Shown piece after piece: positions 16,687 through 25,915 of a stretch of DNA of 58,767 nt. A model generated the notes under the pieces. That model was not told where the DNA came from. It ran no database searches and was given only the letters and a program-made list of their open reading frames with translations. Positions within the stretch are counted from its first letter, which is position 1; each line of letters starts with the position of its first letter. Location of the stretch: the NCBI RefSeq assembly GCF_000741775.1, contig NZ_JGZR01000011.1, positions 1-58,767 of the forward strand, in the 5' to 3' direction. The translations under genes were made by a program, and so were the position numbers. This DNA is from Bifidobacterium subtile. Lineage in GTDB: Bacteria; Actinomycetota; Actinomycetes; Actinomycetales; Bifidobacteriaceae.

Positions 16687-17583
16687 TCAGACCTTCTGCT
16701 CAGCGAGATAGTCGGGCATCTGCTCGGGGTAGGTGGGCCATGCGCCGTCCTTGGTGCACACGAAGGCCGAGGTGTTCACGGCCGCGCGATGCGCCTCTTC
16801 CAGCGTGGAGCCGGTCAGGATCTTCGCGGTGAAGGTGCCGGAGAACGAGTCGCCAGCGCCGACCGTGTCGACCACCTCGACGTGCGGGGTCGCCAGGGTC
16901 GAGCTTTCGCCGCCCTTCGAGATGATCGTGCTGAAGGTCGAGCCTCCGGTCAGCACCACGTAGTCGAGGTTGTACTCGGAGATGAACCAGCGGCAGGCCT
17001 CGTCGTCCGAGGCGCCGCGGATGTTGAACATGTCGCGCAGCAGCAGCAGTTCGGCATCGTTGAGCTTGAAGACGGTGGCATTGGCGAGCAGCTCTTCGAT
17101 GAGATCCTTCGAGTAATGGTCTCCGCGCAGGTTGATGTCGAAGAACTTCAGCGCGTTCGGCTTGGTGTGCTTGAGCAGCTCGATGATGGTGTCATGCGTT
17201 TCCTGGGAGCGCAGGGCGAGGGTGCCGAAGCACACGGCATCCGCCTTCTTCACCAGATCGATGAGCTCGCGCGTAAGGAGGATATGATCCCAAGCCACGT
17301 TCTTGACGATCGTGTACTCGGGGATGCCGTTCTTGAGCGCGACCTGCACGGTGCTGGTCGGCCAGGCATTGCGCTGGATGAGGGACTTCACGCCCGACTT
17401 CTCGGTTTCGACCATCAGCTCGTCGCCGAGCTCGTCCTGCCCGATGGCGCTGATCGCATATCCCTCGACGCCGTTCATCGCGGCATGATAAGCGAAGTTG
17501 ACGGGTGCGCCGCCAGCGCGCTTGCCGCTGGGGAGCATGTCCCACAGTAATTCTCCTAGGGAGAGAACGATTGGCTTGGTCAT
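16687..17583 (-). CDS. PfkB-family fructokinase
   Basis: 298-residue sugar kinase of the ribokinase/PfkB family. The N-terminus LSLGELLWDMLPSGKRAGGAPVN-type block and the C-terminal DTVGAGDSFSG motif (catalytic Asp and anion hole, about residues 239-249) are intact. It most resembles fructokinases, which make fructose 6-phosphate, the entry to the bifid shunt. ATG 17583 has AGGAAAGG upstream; an earlier in-frame start would overlap the ROK gene and is rejected. It follows the ROK gene by 13 bases, so they are one transcript. Confidence 0.9.
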   Translation of the reverse strand: MTKPIVLSLGELLWDMLPSGKRAGGAPVNFAYHAAMNGVEGYAISAIGQDELGDELMVETEKSGVKSLIQRNAWPTSTVQVALKNGIPEYTIVKNVAWDHILLTRELIDLVKKADAVCFGTLALRSQETHDTIIELLKHTKPNALKFFDINLRGDHYSKDLIEELLANATVFKLNDAELLLLRDMFNIRGASDDEACRWFISEYNLDYVVLTGGSTFSTIISKGGESSTLATPHVEVVDTVGAGDSFSGTFTAKILTGSTLEEAHRAAVNTSAFVCTKDGAWPTYPEQMPDYLAEQKV

Positions 17584-17596
17584 GGGTTTGCCTTTC

Positions 17597-18847
17597 CTAC
17601 TGGTTGTGTTGCCGTTTCGGAACATCAGGCGACGACGATGCCGCGGAGACATCGAAAAACATCGAGGGACGATCCAAAAAATAAATGATCGCCACTGCTG
17701 CGGCGCCGCATACCACAGCATCGCTGTGCAGGGTGGATAACGCGATCGTAGTGGAGTCGCGCAGCGCGGGCGTCACGTGCTCGTCGACGATCTCGCGGAT
17801 GGAGTGCAGCAGCCGCTGCCCACCTTGGGCTACGATATCGCCGATTACGATGCGCTCGGGGTTGTAGCCGTTGATGATGGTCACGCAGCCGAAGCCGGCG
17901 TATCGGCCGATTTCCTCGACCATCAGCCGAGCGCGCGCATCTCCGGTATCGGCAAGCTGGAACAGCGCGTTGCAGGCCTCGGCATGCCCGAGCTGCCTCG
18001 CATCCGGCACCAGATCGCGACTGACGATGGCCTCATGAATCACCACGGCCGAGCAGTAGCGTTCGAGGCACCCGACGTTGCCGCATTCGCAAGGCCGCCC
18101 ATGGATATCGATGCTGATATGGCCCAGTTCGGTGGCGGCTCCCATCATGCCATTGACGAGGGCGCCGTTGTCAATGACGCCAAGGCCGACGCCTTCGCCG
18201 ATCAGATAATACGCGAGATTCGCGCAAGAGCTGCCCCGGTCAAACAAATAGTTGGCGAGCGCCCCGGCGCGTGCATCCTGCTCGATGAAGACGGGAACGC
18301 TGAATGCATGCTTGAATTCGCTCAGAAAATTGACCTCGCGCCAGGCGCGCATCGAGGAGACGAGCACCGTGCGCCCGATGGTGCGAAGATAAGGGCCGGG
18401 CACGGCCATGCCTACGGCGACGATGCGCGAATCGGCTGCGATCAGCGCGGTGACCCTTGCGTGCACGAGCCGTATGGTCGTGGGAATGGTGTCGTTGGTG
18501 ACGGTGGGCAGGTCGCGCAGCACGATGCACGTTCCGGCCAGATCGAAGACCCCGATTTGCACGAGGCTGCGTGCGAATTTGACGCCGATGAAATGGAAGA
18601 GGCTTTCGTCAAGCCGCAAGCCGATCGAACGCCGGTTCTTATCGCCCTCGATATCGCCGGTCTCTTCGATGATGCCGGCATCGAGCAGCCGGGCCGTGAT
18701 TTTGGTGATGGCCGCAGGAGTCAGGCCCAGAGCCTTGGATATCTGCGCACGAGAGGATATGCCATTGCGGAACAGGTGGTGCAGGATGCGTGATCGATTG
18801 GACTCCGAAACCTTGGCTTGGGATGGGGCGGTCTGTATCGTGCGCAT
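17597..18847 (-). CDS. ROK-family transcriptional repressor
   Basis: 416-residue NagC/XylR-type regulator. The N-terminal winged helix (about 20-75) contains SRAQISKALGLTPAAITKIT. The sugar-binding ROK domain follows, with the zinc motif CECGNVGCLERYC near residues 250-262. It heads the operon with the fructokinase and FHS permease genes and presumably senses their sugar and represses its own operon. ATG 18847 is preceded by AAGGGGGTG. A GTTAA-tcaa-GTTAA direct repeat upstream (18911-18926) is a possible operator. Confidence 0.9.
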   Translation of the reverse strand: MRTIQTAPSQAKVSESNRSRILHHLFRNGISSRAQISKALGLTPAAITKITARLLDAGIIEETGDIEGDKNRRSIGLRLDESLFHFIGVKFARSLVQIGVFDLAGTCIVLRDLPTVTNDTIPTTIRLVHARVTALIAADSRIVAVGMAVPGPYLRTIGRTVLVSSMRAWREVNFLSEFKHAFSVPVFIEQDARAGALANYLFDRGSSCANLAYYLIGEGVGLGVIDNGALVNGMMGAATELGHISIDIHGRPCECGNVGCLERYCSAVVIHEAIVSRDLVPDARQLGHAEACNALFQLADTGDARARLMVEEIGRYAGFGCVTIINGYNPERIVIGDIVAQGGQRLLHSIREIVDEHVTPALRDSTTIALSTLHSDAVVCGAAAVAIIYFLDRPSMFFDVSAASSSPDVPKRQHNQ

Positions 18848-18910
18848 GACACCCCCTTATTTGCTTCGTCATCGAAGTCGTTCTCCGTTGAATCGGAACT
18901 TATTGCCATA

Positions 18911-18927
18911 GGTTAATCAAGTTAACT
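18911..18927. promoter_or_regulatory. candidate ROK operator
   Basis: GGTTAATCAAGTTAACT, an A/T-rich TTAA-spaced element, lies 64 bases before the ROK start. ROK regulators often bind such motifs; assignment is by position only. Confidence 0.35.
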
Positions 18928-18956
18928 CTTCGGCGCAAGTCGCGTGTCGTCGTGTG

Positions 18957-18989
18957 TGTCGCCCGCAATATGTGTTGTCGCCCACAATA
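18957..18989. repeat. 19-bp-period direct repeat in the oppA/ROK regulatory region
   Basis: GTCGCCCgCAATA (18958-18970) and GTCGCCCaCAATA (18977-18989) are direct repeats 19 bases apart, just upstream of the promoter for the peptide-binding protein gene. The spacing of about two helical turns suggests a regulator site on one face of the DNA. Confidence 0.5.
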
Positions 18990-19014
18990 CGGGTCGTCAT
19001 GTCGTTTCGGAAAC

Positions 19015-19042
19015 TTGCGGGTAATGATACGTTATCTATACT
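19015..19042 (+). promoter_or_regulatory. promoter of the peptide transporter operon
   Basis: TTGCGG (19015-19020), a 16-base spacer and TATACT (19037-19042) form a good sigma-70-type promoter about 90 bases before the GTG start of the binding-protein gene. Confidence 0.6.
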
Positions 19043-19132
19043 CGATGAGTCACGGGCCCCGAGAGGGGGCCATGCAATTTGGCCGTGGTTTGGCCTTGCC
19101 CGATAGCAAAGAAGAAAGAAGAGAGGAAAGCA

Positions 19133-20767
19133 GTGAGATACAAGAAGATTCTGGCGGCGTTCGCATCCATCGCGACCGTTGCCTCGCTAGCCGCATGCGG
19201 CGGCGTGAAAGACGGCGGCAGCAGCTCGGAGGACAGCGGCTCCACTGTCACCATCGGCACCACCGACAAGATCGTCAGCCTCGATCCGGCCGGCTCCTAC
19301 GACAACGGCTCCTATGCCGTGCAGATTCAGGTGTTCCCGTTCCTGTACGCGCAGGACTACAGCACCTCGAAGCTCAGCCCCGATATCGCAGCGGATAACG
19401 GCACGTGGAGCGCCGACGGCACGAAGTTCACCGTCAAGCTCAAGAAGGACCTGAAATTCGCCAACGGCCATGACCTGACCTCCTCGGACGTGAAGTTCTC
19501 CATCGACCGCACCAAGAAGATCAATGACGAGAACGGCCCCAGCTCGCTGCTGGCCAACATCTCCTCGGTCGATGCGCCCGACCCCACGACCGTGGTCTTC
19601 AACGACACGGTGCCACACGACGTGACGCTCACGCAGGTGCTGTCCAGCCCCGCAGGTCCCATCGTCGACGAGCAGGCCTTCTCGGCCGACAAGCTCACGA
19701 CCGCCGATGCCATCATCAAGGCCAACGCCTTCGCCGGGCCGTACAAGCTCACCTCCCTCAAGCTCAATGAGACGGCGTCCTACGCCAAGAACGATTCCTA
19801 CAAGGGCCTGACTCCCGCCAAGAACGACGCGGTGCAGGTCCAGTACTTCGCCGACGCCTCGAATCTGAAGATGGCAGTGCAGCAGGGCCAGGTCGACATC
19901 GCCTACCGTTCGCTCACGCCTACGGACATCAGCGATCTGTCCAAGGACAAGAAGATCAAGATCGTCAAGGGCCCGGGCGGCGAGGTGCGCATGCTGGCCT
20001 TCAACTTCAAGATCCAGCCCTTCGGCGCATCCCAGCCTGACGCCGATCCAGCCAAGGCGACCGCCGTGCGTCAGGCCGTAGCCAGCCTCATCGACCGCGA
20101 CGAGCTGGCCACCAAGGTCTACAAGGATACCTATACGCCGCTGTATTCCTACATCCCCGACGGCCTCTCCGGCCATGGGGACACGCTGAAGTCCGCCTAT
20201 GGCGACGGCAAGGGCAAGCCGAGCCAGGATAAGGCGAAGCAGGTGCTTGAGGCAGCGGGCGTCAAGACGCCAGTGGACCTCAAGCTGCAGTACAACAGCG
20301 ATCACTACGGCTCCTCCTCGGCCGACGAGTACGCGGCGATCAAGTCGCAGCTCGAAGAGGGCGGGTTGTTCAAGGTCGACCTGCAGCAGACCGAGTGGAC
20401 GCAGTACAGCAAGGAACGCGTCGTCACCGAGAGTTCCGACGGCAGCTATCCGGTCTACCAGCTCGGCTGGTTCCCGGACTACTCGGACCCGGACAACTAC
20501 CTCTCCCCGTTCTTCCGCGATGGCAACTTCGTCAACAACGGCTACGCGAACAAGGCCGTCAACGACCTGATCGTGAAGCAGGCCGGTCAGACCGACGCCT
20601 CCGCCCGCGAGCAGACGCTCAAGCAGATCCAGACTCTCGAAACCAAGGACCTCTCCACGCTGCCGCTGCTGCAGGGCGCCCAGGTCGCCGTCACCAGCAC
20701 GAAGGTCAAGGGCGTGGTGCTTGATGCCTCCTTCCGCTTCCGCTACGCTTCGGTGACCAAGTCCTGA
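19133..20767 (+). CDS. ABC transporter peptide-binding lipoprotein
   Basis: 544-residue extracellular solute-binding protein of the OppA/DppA type (SBP_bac_5). A lipoprotein signal ends at LAAC with Cys22, followed by a Gly/Ser/Asp linker, so it is tethered to the outer face of the membrane. The mature part has the usual ligand-binding blocks (SLDPAGSYDNGS near the start; YPVYQLGWFPDYSDPDNYLSP near the end). The start is GTG 19133 behind AGAGGAAAG; an upstream ATG would hide the signal peptide. A strong hairpin separates it from the permeases, a usual way to keep binding protein in excess. Confidence 0.93.
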   Translation: MRYKKILAAFASIATVASLAACGGVKDGGSSSEDSGSTVTIGTTDKIVSLDPAGSYDNGSYAVQIQVFPFLYAQDYSTSKLSPDIAADNGTWSADGTKFTVKLKKDLKFANGHDLTSSDVKFSIDRTKKINDENGPSSLLANISSVDAPDPTTVVFNDTVPHDVTLTQVLSSPAGPIVDEQAFSADKLTTADAIIKANAFAGPYKLTSLKLNETASYAKNDSYKGLTPAKNDAVQVQYFADASNLKMAVQQGQVDIAYRSLTPTDISDLSKDKKIKIVKGPGGEVRMLAFNFKIQPFGASQPDADPAKATAVRQAVASLIDRDELATKVYKDTYTPLYSYIPDGLSGHGDTLKSAYGDGKGKPSQDKAKQVLEAAGVKTPVDLKLQYNSDHYGSSSADEYAAIKSQLEEGGLFKVDLQQTEWTQYSKERVVTESSDGSYPVYQLGWFPDYSDPDNYLSPFFRDGNFVNNGYANKAVNDLIVKQAGQTDASAREQTLKQIQTLETKDLSTLPLLQGAQVAVTSTKVKGVVLDASFRFRYASVTKS

Positions 20768-20802
20768 GCAGCCTGGGCAAGTCCTGAGCAATAGCGCAAC
20801 CA

Positions 20803-20855
20803 GCAGTGATGCCGGGGTCTGCCGTACGTAACGGCACAGACCCCGGCATCACTGC
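20803..20855 (+). terminator. intra-operon hairpin after the binding-protein gene
   Basis: A 19-bp perfect stem (arms 20803-20821 and 20837-20855), with further inner pairing, lies between the binding-protein and permease genes. It has no U-tract and probably lowers readthrough or protects the upstream mRNA 3' end. Confidence 0.7.
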
Positions 20856-21010
20856 AATCGCCGCAGCTCACGGCTGTGGTGCGTTGCTTCAGCGCCGCGT
20901 TCGCGCGAAACAGCGTGTTTGATGCTGCGCTCATGCGGTATGTATGCAACGCGGTGCCTAAGCTAAGTAATTGATTGATGATTGAATTATGATCAAAGGA
21001 GCTGCTCCAA

Positions 21011-22168
21011 GTGTCCCAGAGCACCATGCAGTCCACGCCCGAGTCCGAGCCGTCGACCCGAGACGTGAGTCAGGCGAAACCGCCTGAAAAGCCATCCGGA
21101 ACGATGCCTGCGAAGTCCGCGGACAAGCCGAAGAAGAACAGGATCTCGGGCGGGTTCTTCCGTTTCGTCGTCACCAGGTTCCTGCTGATCATCCCGACCG
21201 TGTTCATTCTCGTCACCGTCGTGTTCTTCGTCATGCGCGCTACGGGCGACCCCATCTCGGCGGCGCAGGGCGGCCGACTCAGCCCCCAGGAGCTGCAGCG
21301 GCGCATCCATGCGGCTGGCTACGATCGTCCGCTTATCGTGCAGTACTTCGAGTATCTGGGCGGCTTGCTGCGCGGCGATTTGGGCACCACGCTCACCGAC
21401 AACCAGCCGGTCAGTTCGATTCTGGTGCGCTACGGCGCGGCCACGCTTGAGCTCGCGATGCTCTCCCTGATCGTGGCTCTCGTCGTAGGCATCGGGCTGG
21501 GCCGCATCGCCGCCAAGCATCGCGACCATAGCGCGGATGCGGGCATCCGGGTCTTCGCGATTCTGTGCTATGCCACGCCGGTATTCTTCCTCGGTCTGGT
21601 GCTCAAGCTGGTGTTCTCCACCTGGCTTGGCGTGCTGCCGAGCTCCGGACGCTCCTCGCTGGCCTCGGATATGCAGTTCAACCGCCTGGTCTCGCCGACC
21701 GGGCTCTACATCATCGATGCGCTCCAGCTGGGCAACATGCAGGTTCTTCTGGACGTGCTCAAGCACGCCATACTGCCTGCGCTCGCGTTGGGACTGCTGA
21801 CCGCAGGCGTGTTCATCCGCCTGGTGCGCACCAACGTCATCTCCACGTACAACTCCGATTACATCGAAGCCGCTCGTTCGCGCGGCGTCTCGGAGCAGCG
21901 GCTGCTGTCCAAGCATTCGTGGAAGCCGGCGCTCATCCCGATCATCACGGTCATGGGCATGCAGATCGCCATGCTGCTCGCCGGCGCGGTCCTGACCGAG
22001 ACGACTTTCGAATGGAAGGGCCTGGGCTTCATGCTGTCCAACTATCTCAAGGCCCGTGACTTCGTCGCCGTGCAGGGCATTGTGATCCTCATCGCGATCA
22101 TCGTGTCCGTGGTGAACTTCATCGTGGACGTGATCAGCGCCCTCATCGACCCGAGAGTGAGGTACTGA
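21011..22168 (+). CDS. peptide ABC transporter permease, DppB/OppB type
   Basis: 385-residue inner-membrane permease. An unusually long polar N-terminus (about 50 residues, Pro/Lys/Ser-rich) precedes the first membrane segment (about 60-80). Five further segments follow, with the permease EAA loop near IEAARSRGVSEQRLLSKHSW, which contacts the ATPase. The GTG start at 21011 follows AAAGGAG. It pairs with the next permease to form the channel for peptides delivered by the upstream lipoprotein. Confidence 0.92.
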   Translation: MSQSTMQSTPESEPSTRDVSQAKPPEKPSGTMPAKSADKPKKNRISGGFFRFVVTRFLLIIPTVFILVTVVFFVMRATGDPISAAQGGRLSPQELQRRIHAAGYDRPLIVQYFEYLGGLLRGDLGTTLTDNQPVSSILVRYGAATLELAMLSLIVALVVGIGLGRIAAKHRDHSADAGIRVFAILCYATPVFFLGLVLKLVFSTWLGVLPSSGRSSLASDMQFNRLVSPTGLYIIDALQLGNMQVLLDVLKHAILPALALGLLTAGVFIRLVRTNVISTYNSDYIEAARSRGVSEQRLLSKHSWKPALIPIITVMGMQIAMLLAGAVLTETTFEWKGLGFMLSNYLKARDFVAVQGIVILIAIIVSVVNFIVDVISALIDPRVRY

Positions 22169-22170
22169 CG

Positions 22171-23385
22171 ATGAGCGACAAAACGACGAATGCCGTCACG
22201 GTTCCCGGCGACGAGCGACTCGACAATCTTAACGTGCGCAAACCGGCTTCGTGGATTTCCAAACTTCCGCTCGCGAAGGACATCGCCATCGCCGTCGGCT
22301 GGCAGAAGGGCATGCTGGTGGCGGGGCTGTCCATCACAGTGTTTTTCCTGCTGGTCGCCGCCTTCGCCCCGGTGATAGCGCCGTACGGCTTCTCGCAGAT
22401 CAAGGATGCAAACGGCGCGGCATTCCCGACGCAAAGTGCGCCGGGCGCCGGGCACATCTGGGGCACCACGGTCGGCGGCTTCGACGTGTTCAGCCGCACG
22501 ATATGGGGCACGCGCACCGCGGTGATCGCCATCGTCATAGCCGTGCTGCTCTCCATATTCGCCGGCGTGCTGCTGGGTCTGGTCTCCGGGTACTTCGGCG
22601 GCTGGATTGACCGCGTGCTCGTGGTGATCGCGGACGCCATCTACTCCTTCCCTTCGCTGCTGCTGGCGATTCTCATGGCCATCGTGATCTCCGGCGGCCA
22701 GTCGAGCCTGTGGGGAGGCATCCTCGCCTCCGGACTTTCGATTACGGTCGTCTATATCCCGCAGTACTTCCGCACGATTCGCGCCGAGGTCATCCGCATC
22801 AAGGAATCGGCCTACGTGGAATCGGCCAAGGTGGTCGGAGCCTCGACCTGGCGCATCATGACCAAGCATTTGCTCAGGAACTCGACGCGCACCCTGCCGG
22901 TCATTCTGACGCTCAACTCCTCCGAGGCGATTCTGACGCTGGCGGGGCTGGGCTTCCTCGGCTTCGGCATCGAGCCGACCGCCGCGGCCGAATGGGGCTA
23001 CGACCTCAACCGTTCAGTGGCCGATGTGACCGCAGGCATCTGGTGGACAGCCATTTTCCCGGGTCTGGCCATCGTGCTCATCGTGCTTGGCATCACGCTG
23101 GTCGGCGAATCGCTCAACGATCTGGCTGATCCGCGGCTGCGCACCCGCAAGTCCGCAGGCGAGGTCGTCGGATCCATCGAAGACACGTCGGTCGACCCGA
23201 CCGAGAAGCCAGGCGAGGCCAACGAGGTGGCGGCAGAGCTGGAATCCCTGCGCGTTGCGGCGGCTGCGGGCGATGAGTCTGGCGGCGCTGTAGCGGGCAG
23301 TGCTGCCGGCGACGCTGCGGTTGCCGCTGGCGATGACGGCGGCACGGCAAACGGAACGACTGAAAAGGAGACGCACGATGAGTGA
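22171..23385 (+). CDS. peptide ABC transporter permease, DppC/OppC type
   Basis: 404-residue second permease. A cytosolic N-terminus leads to about six membrane segments, with the EAA-type loop ESAYVESAKVVGASTWRIMTKH. After the last segment comes an extra tail of about 80 residues rich in Ala, Gly, Glu and Asp that is not part of the usual family domain. It starts two bases after the previous stop, and its end overlaps the ATPase gene by eight bases, so the operon is tightly coupled. Confidence 0.92.
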   Translation: MSDKTTNAVTVPGDERLDNLNVRKPASWISKLPLAKDIAIAVGWQKGMLVAGLSITVFFLLVAAFAPVIAPYGFSQIKDANGAAFPTQSAPGAGHIWGTTVGGFDVFSRTIWGTRTAVIAIVIAVLLSIFAGVLLGLVSGYFGGWIDRVLVVIADAIYSFPSLLLAILMAIVISGGQSSLWGGILASGLSITVVYIPQYFRTIRAEVIRIKESAYVESAKVVGASTWRIMTKHLLRNSTRTLPVILTLNSSEAILTLAGLGFLGFGIEPTAAAEWGYDLNRSVADVTAGIWWTAIFPGLAIVLIVLGITLVGESLNDLADPRLRTRKSAGEVVGSIEDTSVDPTEKPGEANEVAAELESLRVAAAAGDESGGAVAGSAAGDAAVAAGDDGGTANGTTEKETHDE

Positions 23386-25114
23386 AACTGTGACTGCAGC
23401 CACGCCGCATCTAGGCAAGGACGAGCTGGCTCGCATCGACGATCTGAGCGTGTCGTTCATGACCGACGCCGGCTCCATCAAGGCCATTGACGGCGTCGAT
23501 TTCACGATTCCGAAGGGTAAGGTCGTCGGAGTGGTCGGCGAATCCGGCTCCGGCAAGTCCGTCACGGCGCGCTCGATCATCAAGTTGCTGCCGGTGACTG
23601 CCGCCACTTCGGGCGCGGTCTATCTCGCGCGCCGCGACGGCATCGGCGAGCTGGATGCCTTGGCGCTTTCCGGCGAGCAGCTGCGCCGCATGCGAGGCGA
23701 CGAGGCCGCGATGGTGTTCCAGGAGCCGGGTTCGGTGCTCAATCCCGTGTTCACCATCGGCTGGCAGATCGAAGAGGGCCTGCGTGCGCATGGGCTGAAA
23801 GATAAAAAGGAATTGCGTGCTAAGGCCGTCGATATCCTCGAGAAGGTCGGCATCCCTGACGCCGAGACTCGTGTGGACTATTATCCGCACCAGTTCTCCG
23901 GCGGGCAGAAGCAGCGCATCGTCATCGCGATGGCGCTCGTGCTCAACCCGGGGCTGATTCTCGCAGACGAGCCGACCACTGCGCTCGACGTGACCGTGCA
24001 GGCCGAGATCCTCGACCTGCTGCGCTTGGCGCGTGACGAGTTCGGCGCCAGCGTGCTCATCATCACGCATAACATGGGCGTGGTCGCCGACATCGCCGAT
24101 CAGGTCGTGGTCATGTACCGCGGGCACGTGGTCGAGCAGGGCGATGTGGAGCAGATCTTCTACCATCCGCAGGCCGAATATACGCAGCGCTTGCTGGCGG
24201 CGGTGCCGCGCATCGGACAGCAGCTCACCGTGCGTGACGACGAAGGCAACGCGCTTGAACGCTTGTCCGACTGGCGTCAGGAGCCGGTCGCCGTGGAGGC
24301 CAAGGGGCTGACCATCACCTACCCCGGGCATCTCATGCAGCCTGATTTCGTAGCGGTCGACGGCGTCGACTTCACGATTCACCGCTCCGAAGTGCTTGGC
24401 CTGGTGGGGGAGTCCGGCTCCGGCAAATCCACGACCGGTCGGGCGATTGCCGGCCTGCAGAAGGTCTCCGGTGGCTCGCTGAACGTGCTCGGCGTCGAGA
24501 TGAACGGCGTCAAGGAGCGCGACTTCAAACCCAAACGCGCCGACATCGGATTCGTGTTCCAGGATCCGGGCAGCTCCTTCGACCCGCTGATGACCATCGC
24601 TGAGAACGTGGCCGAGCCGCTGCTCGTGCATCACAAGTACTCGTCGGTGGCCGATGCGAGAGACTATGTGGGCGATCTGCTCGAAATGGTTCAGCTGCCG
24701 AGAACGTATATGAACCGGTTCCCACACGAGCTTTCCGGCGGCCAACGCCAGCGCGCCTCGCTGGCCCGATCGCTCGCATTGAAACCGTCATTGCTGATCG
24801 CGGACGAGCCGACTTCGGCGTTGGACGTGTCGGTGCAGGCCAAGGTGCTTGAACTGTTCAAGAAGCTGCAGATTGAAATCGGCTTCGCCTGCCTGTTCAT
24901 CACCCACGATCTCGCGGTTGTGGATATGCTCGCCGACCGCATCATGGTGATGCACCAAGGCCGCATCGTCGAGCACGGCGACGTCGACCAGGTCATCGAG
25001 CGCCCGGAGAATCCCTACACGCGCAAGCTCCTCGCTTCGCTGCCGGTGCCCGATCCGCGTGAGCAGCGGGCGCACCGCGAGCATCTGCACGCGCTGGCCG
25101 CCGAGGCGGTATAG
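23378..25114 (+). CDS. fused peptide ABC transporter ATPase (DppD-DppF)
   Basis: 578-residue protein with two ABC ATPase domains in one chain. The first has Walker A GESGSGKS near residue 54, signature FSGGQ near 173 and LILADEPT near 192. The second has Walker A near 344, signature LSGGQRQR near 452 and its own ADEPTSALD. Each domain ends with an oligopeptide-transporter C-terminal region (NPYTRKLLASLP in the second). It supplies energy to the two permeases. ATG 23378 follows AAAAGGAG; an earlier in-frame start lies inside the permease gene and was rejected. Confidence 0.94.
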   Translation: MSETVTAATPHLGKDELARIDDLSVSFMTDAGSIKAIDGVDFTIPKGKVVGVVGESGSGKSVTARSIIKLLPVTAATSGAVYLARRDGIGELDALALSGEQLRRMRGDEAAMVFQEPGSVLNPVFTIGWQIEEGLRAHGLKDKKELRAKAVDILEKVGIPDAETRVDYYPHQFSGGQKQRIVIAMALVLNPGLILADEPTTALDVTVQAEILDLLRLARDEFGASVLIITHNMGVVADIADQVVVMYRGHVVEQGDVEQIFYHPQAEYTQRLLAAVPRIGQQLTVRDDEGNALERLSDWRQEPVAVEAKGLTITYPGHLMQPDFVAVDGVDFTIHRSEVLGLVGESGSGKSTTGRAIAGLQKVSGGSLNVLGVEMNGVKERDFKPKRADIGFVFQDPGSSFDPLMTIAENVAEPLLVHHKYSSVADARDYVGDLLEMVQLPRTYMNRFPHELSGGQRQRASLARSLALKPSLLIADEPTSALDVSVQAKVLELFKKLQIEIGFACLFITHDLAVVDMLADRIMVMHQGRIVEHGDVDQVIERPENPYTRKLLASLPVPDPREQRAHREHLHALAAEAV

Positions 25115-25214
25115 GGGCAATCCGCCGGTTGCGCGGGTGCGGCGGGCACTGGGCATAGGCACTGGTTGGCTGTGCACTGGTTGATATGCCCTGCTTGCCC
25201 GCCGTAGCCCGGCG

Positions 25215-25345
25215 CATCAGCGTACGTTTTCTGTCATGGAAACGATGTGCGTATTGGAAAACGTACACTGACATCGACTCAGCGTACGTTTTCCGATACG
25301 GAGTCGGCAAACGTGCCGGCAAACGTGCCGGAAAATGTACGCCGC
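25215..25345. repeat. cluster of four alternating GTACGTTTT palindrome arms
   Basis: Between convergent genes, the core CAGCGTACGTTTTC occurs at about 25217-25231 and 25279-25293. Its reverse complement occurs, slightly altered, at about 25256-25270 and 25330-25343. The four arms can form two hairpins or one larger one. GGCAAACGTGCC is also repeated in tandem at about 25305-25330. Probably a bidirectional terminator built from a repeat family; similar cores occur at 27645, 27708 and 33816. Confidence 0.65.
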
Positions 25346-25375
25346 CAACGCGAGACAACGCTCAGAGGCGGCCGA

Positions 25376-25897
25376 TCAGACGGCCTGTCCGTTGAATGTG
25401 AACAGGGCGCGGGGGTTGCCCTGAGCGAGCCGGTGACGATACTCCTCGACATACGCCATGCGCTCCACGGTGCTGGCAGCGAGCGGCTGGGGCAGCTCGC
25501 CGGGCGCGAACCAGCCCACTTGCAGACTCTCCTCGTCGCCGATAAAAGGCTCCGAGTTCCCTTGCGGGTCGGGCCTGCACAGGAACAGATGATCCATGTA
25601 CATCGTCCGGTCGCCGTTGGCGTAGGTCACCACCTGCGATGAGGATTTCACCGACACCAGATCGGTGACGATCGCATCGACCCCGGTCTCCTCCTTGATT
25701 TCGCGTGCCACCGTGTCGGCAGGCTCCTCGCCCGGCTCGTTGATGCCGTACACCAGCGCCCACTCGCCGGTGTCGGAGCGCCGGCCGAGCAGCACCCGGC
25801 CGTCCGCGTCCTCGACATAGGCGGTCACGCCGACCATCCAGAGGAGCTGGTGACCGATCTTCTTGCGCAGGTCGAGTACGAATTGCGGTGTTGGCAT
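25376..25897 (-). CDS. Nudix hydrolase
   Basis: 173-residue Nudix hydrolase with a complete Nudix box at residues 51-73 (G-x5-E-x7-REIKEETGV), which binds the metal and cleaves a nucleoside diphosphate linked to another group. The layout, with MVGVTAYVEDADGRVLLGRRSDTGEWALV before the box, resembles MutT-like house-cleaning enzymes; the substrate cannot be told. It follows the aminopeptidase P gene on the minus strand by 18 bases and is probably co-transcribed with it. Confidence 0.9.
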   Translation of the reverse strand: MPTPQFVLDLRKKIGHQLLWMVGVTAYVEDADGRVLLGRRSDTGEWALVYGINEPGEEPADTVAREIKEETGVDAIVTDLVSVKSSSQVVTYANGDRTMYMDHLFLCRPDPQGNSEPFIGDEESLQVGWFAPGELPQPLAASTVERMAYVEEYRHRLAQGNPRALFTFNGQAV

Positions 25898-25915
25898 GGG
25901 AATTCCTTGCGGTCG

